From JAAKFL01 sp964629645 (GTDB lineage: Bacteria; Chlamydiota; Chlamydiia; Chlamydiales; SLFE01), in NCBI GenBank assembly GCA_964629645.1, contig CAZVSU010000086.1, positions 1 to 8,602 of the forward strand: a DNA stretch of 8,602 nucleotides. Reading direction: 5' to 3'. The number at the start of each line of letters is the position of its first letter. Within the stretch, counting starts at the first letter, position 1. The notes below the pieces were generated by a model. That model saw nothing but the letters and a program-made list of their open reading frames with translations. It searched no databases and was not told where the DNA came from. A program made the translations under genes and the position numbers. Shown here in pieces: positions 1 through 5,911 of this stretch.

Positions 1-134
1 ATATCTCTCCTTAATATAGGAAGTTGATAGTCTCATGCAAGTTTCTTCGCATCGCCGCCACTGATCGCTTTCTCTTGATTTTTTCTTTCAGATGTTTGAT
101 CTTAGGTGTTCATCATCAACAAAAAGGACGATAT

Positions 135-635
135 ATGGACGAAGATAAGTTAAAGTTTCTCGCGCAAAGTTTTCAGCGCACTTTTGCGCTCCCCATCACT
201 AAGTCGACATTTAGGGATATTCAAAATTCGATCATGACGGTGACAGGGGGAGATCCTAAACGGTCTCAGGAACTTCTGGAAAAGATTGTGAAGGGCGAAA
301 TCGAAGCCGAAGGCAAACTAAAAGAAATATTTGCCCATTATTCTTACCTGATTTTAGTTGCAAAAGATGTCTATGAAAGGGGCGATTTTGTCGGGATGGT
401 CACATCCGACACTGTGACCCGGGATAACCAGATCTTTTTCTCCAATAGAATCAGACGGATCGACGGCACCGAATTGCATTTTGTCAGTGATGTCGACTCG
501 ACGATTCAGCTGATGAATCATCTGCTGAACCGATTGAGCGAGCTCAAAAAACTGCAAAATGCCTCCGAGATTTTCGAACGCGTGGGCGACCGCCTGACCT
601 TTATAGAAGAAGGGATCAAAGCTCTCAAAAACTAA
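135..635 (+). CDS. Hypothetical protein, 166 aa, cytosolic and mostly helical
   Basis: I do not recognise this protein. The frame is open from base 24, but the ATG at 135 is preferred: it has an AAGGA Shine-Dalgarno motif about seven bases upstream, and the residues encoded before it (rich in Leu, Phe, Cys and Arg) look like untranslated leader. The protein has no signal peptide or membrane segment. It starts with a charged helical region, has a central stretch of alternating hydrophobic and polar residues (roughly 70-125, probably beta strands around 'GMVTSDTVTRDNQIFFSNRI'), and ends in a long amphipathic helical segment (about 120-166) with regularly spaced Leu and Ile that could form a coiled coil. 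It stands alone, followed by a strong terminator, so it is either monocistronic or last in an operon that enters from the left. Being a real gene is well supported; its function is unknown. Confidence 0.8.
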   Translation: MDEDKLKFLAQSFQRTFALPITKSTFRDIQNSIMTVTGGDPKRSQELLEKIVKGEIEAEGKLKEIFAHYSYLILVAKDVYERGDFVGMVTSDTVTRDNQIFFSNRIRRIDGTELHFVSDVDSTIQLMNHLLNRLSELKKLQNASEIFERVGDRLTFIEEGIKALKN

Positions 636-656
636 GTTCTTGTACGAGCCGAAAAA

Positions 657-686
657 AAGGGGCGGCAACAGAAGTTGCCGCCCTTT
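657..686 (+). terminator. Intrinsic terminator after the 166-aa gene
   Basis: A perfect 10-bp GC-rich stem, GGGCGGCAAC (660-669) with GTTGCCGCCC (674-683), closes on an AGAA tetraloop. It can be extended by one G-U and two A-T pairs. TTTATAT follows on the plus strand. On the minus strand the A-run at 652-658 becomes a U-run, so the structure could also stop transcription from the right. It sits about 20 bases after the stop codon. Confidence 0.85.
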
Positions 687-867
687 ATATGTCATCACTG
701 CGTTCAGCGTGTTTTGACTTATCTTAAGCCTTATAGACGATCACTCACGTCTTAAGTCTTTTCTTTGACCTTTTCAGGGTCACGGCCATTCGGAAAAAAG
801 CGCCGCTGTCATTTAAGAATCCTCCAATCCCAAAAGACTGCGGGCGAGTGTGCTGAAAAGTGGTCCC

Positions 868-880
868 GCTCTTTAACAAT
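868..880 (+). promoter_or_regulatory. boxA-like antitermination motif
   Basis: GCTCTTTAACAAT matches the rRNA boxA antitermination element of E. coli leaders (TGCTCTTTAACA) over most of its length. boxA is bound in RNA by NusB-NusE to make polymerase resist termination. No rRNA gene is visible downstream, so the match may be chance, a leader of a long untranslated transcript, or a relic. Confidence 0.25.
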
Positions 881-1069
881 GTCAACGTTCGTTGTCTGAG
901 TCCCTTTCTTTCTTTAGAGTTCCCCGACTCCTAGAAAGTGATCCCTATTTTAGCGCTTGCAATTACTAATTTGAGGATCCAAAGGCCTCGCAACTTCCGT
1001 TTACTTTGTGTCTGAGAGAGAAACAGCCCCTTATTTCTTCGCGGTCCGTTTCCCGTGTTTATTTTCATG

Positions 1070-1266
1070 CTCGTACCCCTTATGTAATCAAGATGTACGA
1101 GTCCATTTTCAATCCAGTTTCATTCAGCGCCCAAAGAGCGTGGTTTCGAGCATGCAGACTAGTGCCACCTCCTTTTGTGCTCCGGCGTCCCACTAGTATT
1201 GGGCAATGTCACGAGTGTCCCATTGAGTTGACACTCGGGCGAGCGACATGTCGAGACAAATCGCCC
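1070..1266. ncRNA. Candidate structured RNA: four consecutive hairpins
   Basis: Four inverted repeats follow one another. CTCGTAC (1070-1076) pairs with GTACGAG (1095-1101). ACTAGTG (1158-1164) pairs with CACTAGT (1191-1197). CGAGTGTC (1212-1219) pairs with GACACTCG (1230-1237). GGGCGA (1237-1242) pairs with TCGCCC (1261-1266) and encloses the perfect 10-base palindrome CGACATGTCG (1244-1253). The 26-base loop of the second hairpin holds CCACCTCCTTTT, which resembles the anti-Shine-Dalgarno end of 16S rRNA. No family is recognised, the strand is undecided, and no promoter or terminator was identified for it. The structures could also be the rodA 5' leader. Confidence 0.3.
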
Positions 1267-1369
1267 TTACAAATTGATTACCACTTTAACTTAAAATCTT
1301 CAAGCATTAAATTAGATATGTCAGACTAAAATTATTTAGTTGATAAAAGATTCTATCGAGGGGCGACCA

Positions 1370-2509
1370 TTGTTTTTGAGTTTAAAATATCTTTCTCGCA
1401 TCGATTTTCGCGTTGTGCCGATCATACTTTGCCTGATGGGGATCAGTCTGTTGATTTTGGGTTCTAACGCTCCCGATGCGGCCGCCGATTCTTTCGCCGA
1501 TATCTTCAAAAGCGCCGTTGTCAAAAAGCAGCTTCAGTTTTTTGCTGCTTCGTTCTTCGTCTATTTTTTTTTCGCAGCCATCGACTACAATAAGCTCAGA
1601 GAGTGGGTCTGGATCTTTTACCTTTTGTCGATACTCGCCTTGGCGGGTCTTTTTTTCACAAGTTCAATTGCCAGAGTGCATCGCTGGTACCGCCTCCCCT
1701 TTATTGGGCTTAGTATACAACCCGCTGAATATGCCAAACTCGCCGTTGTGATGTGTTTGAGCTGGTTTTTGGAAAAGCGAAGGGAGCGTTCCTTTGACCT
1801 GAGCACGGCGCTTATGAGCGGAGTCATCGTAGGCATTCCCTTTCTTTTGATCCTCAAGCAGCCGGATTTAGGGTCTGCCCTTGTTCTCTACCCCATCACA
1901 TTAGTGATGTTTTATTACGGAGGGTTAAACCCTCTAGTCGTCAAGACTATGACATGGCTCGGTGCCCTTCTTTTAGCCGTCGTGGCTCTTTTTTTTGTCG
2001 GAATTTTGCCCCACGAAGAGGTGCGCCCTTACGCAACGAAGGTCATGAAAGAGTACCAGTACGACCGCTTAAACCCCGATAATCACCACCAAAAAGCGTC
2101 TCTCACAGCGATCGCCGTCGGCGGCCTTTTTGGAACAGGGTGGAACAAAAGCGAATTCACTGGAGGCGGCTGGCTGCCGGCTCCCTATACCGATTCTGTC
2201 TTTCCCGCTTTTGGCGAGGAGTTTGGTTTTTTCGGTCTTCTTTTTATGATGGCTCTCTTTTATTCGCTGATCTATTTTAGTTTTCAGGTCACGGCAATGG
2301 CAAAAGATGATTTCGGCAGGCTGCTTTCTGCAGGAATCAGCGTCTACCTTGCGATGCATATTTTGGTGAATATCGGGATGATGTGCGGCTTGCTGCCCAT
2401 CACGGGCGTCCCTTTAATTTTAGTGACCTATGGGGGATCGTCGGTTTTGCTGACGATGACAGCTCTCGGTATTTTACAAAGCATATATAGCAGACGTTTT
2501 ACATTTTAG
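1370..2509 (+). CDS. rodA: RodA, SEDS-family peptidoglycan glycosyltransferase
   Basis: RodA polymerises lipid II into glycan strands in the inner membrane together with a class B PBP. The protein is 379 aa with about ten hydrophobic segments. Family hallmarks (numbered from the TTG at 1370): W106 in 'HRWYRL', QPAEYAKL (118-124, with E120 and K123 at the spacing of the essential Glu/Lys), QPDLGSA (164-170), GTGW (255-258), YTDSVF with D275 as the presumed catalytic Asp, GEEFGFFG (282-289), and GLLPITGVPL...TYGGSS (340-358). The frame extends up to a TTG at 1340, but TTG 1370 has GAGGGG (1358-1363) six bases upstream and gives the usual RodA length. Oddities: the motif reads WLPAPYTDSVF where most RodA proteins have FLPExHTDFIF, so the Glu and the first Phe are changed. 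It is first in a two-gene operon. Chlamydiae use limited peptidoglycan for division, which fits retention of this gene. Confidence 0.93.
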   Translation: MFLSLKYLSRIDFRVVPIILCLMGISLLILGSNAPDAAADSFADIFKSAVVKKQLQFFAASFFVYFFFAAIDYNKLREWVWIFYLLSILALAGLFFTSSIARVHRWYRLPFIGLSIQPAEYAKLAVVMCLSWFLEKRRERSFDLSTALMSGVIVGIPFLLILKQPDLGSALVLYPITLVMFYYGGLNPLVVKTMTWLGALLLAVVALFFVGILPHEEVRPYATKVMKEYQYDRLNPDNHHQKASLTAIAVGGLFGTGWNKSEFTGGGWLPAPYTDSVFPAFGEEFGFFGLLFMMALFYSLIYFSFQVTAMAKDDFGRLLSAGISVYLAMHILVNIGMMCGLLPITGVPLILVTYGGSSVLLTMTALGILQSIYSRRFTF

Positions 2510-2518
2510 GATGGCACT

Positions 2519-2977
2519 ATGACCGAAAAACACCCTTTCTTTCTTTGCTCGGGAACATGGCTTGGCGAAGGAACCATAGCGTTCAGCTCTTCGGAAGAAA
2601 AACTCAAATTTTACACCCGCTGGTCGGTGTCTGAAACCGGGAATCAAACCTTAGGTCAAAGGAACGTTCGCTGCACCCAAGAAGTGGAAATGCAAAGCGC
2701 TGCGGATGAAAAAATGTTCAACCGTTTCCATTTCACCGAAATAGGACATAAAAGCTTTAAAGTTCTCTTGGAAAACGAACAGATCGGAACCGTCATGGGC
2801 GAGGGAATCATTGAAAAGGACAAAGTCGCATGGGAGTTTCGGGGGCATCCGAATATAGAAGGCTTTGAGGCTTATCAGTTTAAAAACGATGAGTATCAAT
2901 TTCATGCCGAATACATTTCTCCTGAAGGATATCGCTCCATAATAAATGGACGTATTTGGAAAAAAATAGCCATTTAA
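2519..2977 (+). CDS. Hypothetical protein, 152 aa, possible calycin/nitrobindin-like barrel
   Basis: The start ATG lies nine bases after the rodA stop, and its AGGA Shine-Dalgarno overlaps that stop codon, so the two genes are almost certainly co-transcribed and translationally close. The protein is soluble, with no signal peptide. It opens with S-G-T-W-L-G-E-G (11-18), the G-x-W-x-G-x-G signature found at the first strand of nitrobindin/THAP4-type and related calycin beta-barrels. It continues as short alternating strands ('EEKLKFYTRWSV', 'EKMFNRFHF', 'GTVMGEGIIEKDKVAWEFRG') and ends with GRIWKK. The length suits that fold. I do not see a clearly placed heme-ligand His, so binding of heme or another ligand is not supported. 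The fold suggestion is an inference from one short motif; the existence of the gene is well supported. Confidence 0.82.
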   Translation: MTEKHPFFLCSGTWLGEGTIAFSSSEEKLKFYTRWSVSETGNQTLGQRNVRCTQEVEMQSAADEKMFNRFHFTEIGHKSFKVLLENEQIGTVMGEGIIEKDKVAWEFRGHPNIEGFEAYQFKNDEYQFHAEYISPEGYRSIINGRIWKKIAI

Positions 2978-3012
2978 TTAAAAAAAAATATATTTTTATA
3001 ATTAATGTCTAT

Positions 3013-3041
3013 TTGTCTTTTTTATTATTTAATTATATAAT
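3013..3041 (+). promoter_or_regulatory. Sigma70/sigma66-type promoter for the 939-aa effector-like gene
   Basis: TTGTCT (3013-3018) and TATAAT (3036-3041) are separated by exactly 17 bases, giving a perfect -10 and a four-of-six -35. The upstream DNA is very AT-rich, with an eight-A tract at 2981-2988 and the palindrome AAAAATATATTTTT (2984-2997), which could act as an UP element or a protein-binding site. The expected transcription start is near 3048, leaving a leader of about 23 bases that contains AGGAG (3059-3063) seven bases before the ATG at 3071. Confidence 0.75.
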
Positions 3042-3070
3042 GGTATTAAATATCTCTTAGGAGCAATCAT

Positions 3071-5890
3071 ATGGGTGAACCAATTTCTGGATCATCCGGC
3101 TCTGTCCCTCAAGAAGAGCCGGTGCGCAATCTAAAACCCTCCGGGGGATTTTTCTCAAAATTGGACAGAGCCATAGGAAGTCTTTTTACCCTTCATTTAA
3201 GTGAGGAGGAGAAAAGAGAGCTGGATCGTGAGATTGAAGCAGAGAGGATCCCTCCTGATTTTGAGGCTTCAATTGGAGAAAGAGGGGCTGAGATCAGGAA
3301 AAAGCCGAAGAGAACGGGCACCAAGGCGCAAATGAAAAAGATCCGTAACGCTATTGTCCAAGCCGATGTGAACAAACTCGATCGGCTTCTCTCAAAATAT
3401 CCGGAAGCGGTCAACGGCGCTCCTAATTATGCCCTCATCCCTCTTGAACTAGCCGCATCAATCAGCGATAAAAATGATAGACGTGACTTAATCAATGTTG
3501 TCTTACAGCATAAACCTGATTTGAGCATCCCCGACAGGACGGGTTGTACCGTGTTTCATCGGTTGACCTGGGGAAAAGAAAGGCTTGACTTCGCGGAGAT
3601 GCTTCTCAATTACATCGGTCCCGATCGGTCCGTCTTGGAAATTCCAGACAAATGGGGGGGGCTTGCGATGGAGCATGCCGAAAGCTATGGATTTCATGAC
3701 CTCGCCCGTATGCTTGACCCTGATTATGGTCTAAGAGGCTCAGAAGAAGGGTCTTCCGGCGCACTCAGAGGCGAAAGTGAGAGAGCGCCCAGCTACACTC
3801 CTTACGAGGGACTGCGCCCGCCGGCGACGCACAGTTTCCCTTCTATGCCGGGGGTGTCACGAGATGCGCCGTTTGACACGACTCATCATATGTATTATCT
3901 CCACTCCTCGCCGCTGCCCCATTATTCACCCCACGCTGTCGCAGCAAGGGGTCAAATTGTTCCCTCCAGCGCTGTTCGAGACGCGATGGACGCACTGGAA
4001 ACGACGTCATTTGGCGGAATGGGAAGGGCGCGCTTCGATGAGGGGGGCCGCGGCTATATTCAGGTGGGAACTGAAGAGTCTGATTCTTCCGATCTCGATG
4101 TCTTAGTCAACATTTTTGCAGATAAGGAGTCATCCGATGTTCGCTTTGTTTTTGTTCCCGTCCAATTAGAAAACGGCTATACGGCTGCCCTCGTTTGCGA
4201 TCGCGAAGCAAGAAACGTAGAGGTTTTTGATCCATGCGGTCTCAAAGACCCTGCTTTGACGAACTGGGGAGGGCTTCTCGGCAAAATAGCGAGAGACTTA
4301 GTTGAGCAAAACGTGAGCATAAAGACCTGCCTCGAGGCAAAATTTTCCCCGTTGGCCAGAGATAGTGCCGTTTATGCTCTTCTCTATGCCCATCACCGCA
4401 TGGATCATCCGGAAATCAAAGCCGAAGACCTGCATCGCAGCTTAGACTATGCTGCTGCAGAAAGCCAAATCAATCCGGGTGCCGAAGAGAAAAGGATGAG
4501 CGATTACCGTAAAAAGATTTTTGGCCGCGCCCTCACAATGGTTGAGTCTCTCAACGGAACAGCAAACCGCCTTGAGGCAGAACAAGAGATTCCGCCCATC
4601 AACAAAGACTATGTCGATTCGGCGTTTAGACGGGAGTTTCCTTATACGCACGTCAACCATCGCTTGCAGCTCGCTGAAAACGGCCTCACGATATACGACT
4701 ATGTCAATCGTACCGACACTTACCGGGCAGTTTCTGGCGACCCCAACGTGAAAGAAAGAGACGATGAAGGGCCATCCGCCTACGATCATGTTTCCGACGA
4801 TGATCGCGATGACGGAGCAGGGATAGGACGTTTACCCAGCGACTCTGATTCTGAGGAGGATTTGTTTGAGAGCTGGCCAGGAGACATGCACGATGGGACG
4901 TTCCCTCAGGATGTGGCTTTTGCGTCGGCAGAGAGTCAAGAAGTTGGACTCGATAGCCGGGGAGGCATCGAAACTGCCGGTTTTATCTACTCATTCGAAA
5001 ACCAAGACTTATTGGGACGTTCACCGGAAGAAGTTCTATATGTATTAAAAGCGCACGCCCGTGAGCGTCATCCCAATGTGACCTTTCCTATAGATGAGCA
5101 TGGGAGCTTTTTGAATCTGGTCGACGATCTCGACATCACATCTAATCAATTCGATGCGATTGAGCTGATGCTGAAAAACTATCGTGATGAAGCCCTCAAT
5201 GCACCCCGCTTCGGGATGGTGCCGATTCGATTTGACGATAAGACGTGGGGAGTGATCATCGTTGACGCAAAAGAAGGGACTTTGGAGCTTTTCGGATCGT
5301 ATCCTCGCCTTCATCGTAATGAAAGTTTCAACGTTTTGAGAAACGCCGCGGCCGCTCGTACATATGACTGGAAAATCGCATACACAGAAGATGGGGTCTA
5401 TGAAAATGAACAGGCAGAAGGCAACCCGTTTTTTGCTTTGCAGCTTGGACTTTGGCGTCTAGGCTTTCCTGAGAAAAGCCTTCAAGAGCTGGAGGAAGAG
5501 TTCGAGACTCTAGCGAATGACCTGAAGAGCCCCGCCGAAGTCGAGCTTGATACCTTTGGCCGTAGCGGCCTGTTTGAGGTTTTAGATGAAGAACAGAATC
5601 GAGCGTATGAAGAGCAAGAAAAACAAGATGCATTGAATCTAGGAGTGACGCTTGAGGCTGTGAGCAACGCCATCAAGGCCCTTTTCCCAGAAACTTATGC
5701 ACGTGTGGTGACGTTCTTAAAGAGCCTTGGGTTAACGCGGACGAACTATCTCTTCAGCCCTGCAGAAAGAGATCAATACGAACCGGAGCTTAGGGAACAA
5801 GGGTTGCTTTTCACTGGACCATATGACCCTGAGTCCACCCAGTTGCTGCCCCCCGGAAAACCAAAAGGGAAGGGGCCTGCGCTAGATTAG
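3071..5890 (+). CDS. Ankyrin-repeat protein with two degenerate CE-clan (Ulp1-like) protease domains; putative secreted effector
   Basis: This is a 939-aa soluble protein with its own promoter and a strong AGGAG site. The N-terminus (1-35) is Ser/Gly/Pro-rich with no Sec signal, compatible with a type III secretion signal. Residues ~86-217 form about four ankyrin-like repeats, clearest at 156-182 and 194-216. Region 220-300 is Pro/Ser-rich linker. Residues ~340-445 match the CE-clan core: VFVPV (360-364), the strand ending D377, D387 in 'EVFDP', then DSAVYALLY (431-439). Here the catalytic His-Trp is Y370-T371 and the Cys is S432; only the Asp (D387) remains. An acidic linker with Y-x-x-V motifs (525-598, including SDSDSEED) leads to a second copy at ~650-800: MVPI (716-719), T725-W726 in place of His-Trp, D732, G742 in place of Asp, and N785-P786 in place of the Asp-Cys pair. 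The C-terminus (~800-900) is helical, then Pro/Lys-rich. CE-clan and ankyrin proteins are expanded in environmental chlamydiae as host-directed effectors; a binding rather than catalytic role is my inference. Confidence 0.85.
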   Translation: MGEPISGSSGSVPQEEPVRNLKPSGGFFSKLDRAIGSLFTLHLSEEEKRELDREIEAERIPPDFEASIGERGAEIRKKPKRTGTKAQMKKIRNAIVQADVNKLDRLLSKYPEAVNGAPNYALIPLELAASISDKNDRRDLINVVLQHKPDLSIPDRTGCTVFHRLTWGKERLDFAEMLLNYIGPDRSVLEIPDKWGGLAMEHAESYGFHDLARMLDPDYGLRGSEEGSSGALRGESERAPSYTPYEGLRPPATHSFPSMPGVSRDAPFDTTHHMYYLHSSPLPHYSPHAVAARGQIVPSSAVRDAMDALETTSFGGMGRARFDEGGRGYIQVGTEESDSSDLDVLVNIFADKESSDVRFVFVPVQLENGYTAALVCDREARNVEVFDPCGLKDPALTNWGGLLGKIARDLVEQNVSIKTCLEAKFSPLARDSAVYALLYAHHRMDHPEIKAEDLHRSLDYAAAESQINPGAEEKRMSDYRKKIFGRALTMVESLNGTANRLEAEQEIPPINKDYVDSAFRREFPYTHVNHRLQLAENGLTIYDYVNRTDTYRAVSGDPNVKERDDEGPSAYDHVSDDDRDDGAGIGRLPSDSDSEEDLFESWPGDMHDGTFPQDVAFASAESQEVGLDSRGGIETAGFIYSFENQDLLGRSPEEVLYVLKAHARERHPNVTFPIDEHGSFLNLVDDLDITSNQFDAIELMLKNYRDEALNAPRFGMVPIRFDDKTWGVIIVDAKEGTLELFGSYPRLHRNESFNVLRNAAAARTYDWKIAYTEDGVYENEQAEGNPFFALQLGLWRLGFPEKSLQELEEEFETLANDLKSPAEVELDTFGRSGLFEVLDEEQNRAYEEQEKQDALNLGVTLEAVSNAIKALFPETYARVVTFLKSLGLTRTNYLFSPAERDQYEPELREQGLLFTGPYDPESTQLLPPGKPKGKGPALD

Positions 5891-5911
5891 GAGACGTCCC
5901 CTAGATTTTTT
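5887..5911 (+). terminator. Weak intrinsic terminator overlapping both convergent stop codons
   Basis: TAGG (5888-5891) pairs with CCTA (5900-5903), extendable by a T-G pair, around an eight-base loop containing GACGTC. Six Ts follow (5906-5911). The stem is short, so termination would be weak. It spans the stop codon of the effector gene and the stop codon of the convergent brnQ-like gene, and lies inside the coding end of the latter. Confidence 0.35.

Larger units (their letters stand above)
687..1369. other. Long gene-free region with several hairpins
   Basis: About 680 bases lie between the terminator and rodA without a credible coding sequence. The open frames here start at TTG or GTG without a ribosome binding site, and their conceptual proteins are rich in Cys, Arg and Pro without recognisable structure. 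What can be seen: an imperfect CTTAAG-containing repeat near 722-757; a TGACC/GGTCA hairpin near 767-783; a boxA-like motif at 868-880; a CAACG/CGTTG mini-hairpin near 883-894; and four larger hairpins between 1070 and 1266. The final ~100 bases are AT-rich and probably hold the rodA promoter, but I could not pick a convincing -35/-10 pair. I do not recognise tmRNA, RNase P RNA, SRP RNA or rRNA pieces on either strand. Confidence 0.6.

Noticed and set aside
24..134. N-terminal extension of the first gene to base 24
   Set aside because: The ATG at 135 has a proper Shine-Dalgarno motif, and the added residues look like translated leader DNA.
1151..1176. Minus-strand AAGGAGGT followed by a nine-codon frame (MLETTLFGR)
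   Set aside because: The spacing to the ATG is about 13 bases, the frame is tiny, and nothing else supports translation.
1006..1329. A 107-codon open frame on the plus strand, and a 62-codon one overlapping it from 1008
   Set aside because: TTG or GTG starts without a ribosome binding site, Cys/Arg/Pro-rich products without recognisable structure, and overlap with a set of hairpins. They look like chance frames.
687..1369. rRNA, tmRNA, RNase P or SRP RNA in the long gene-free region
   Set aside because: Apart from the short boxA-like and anti-Shine-Dalgarno-like matches, none of the core motifs of these RNAs is visible on either strand.
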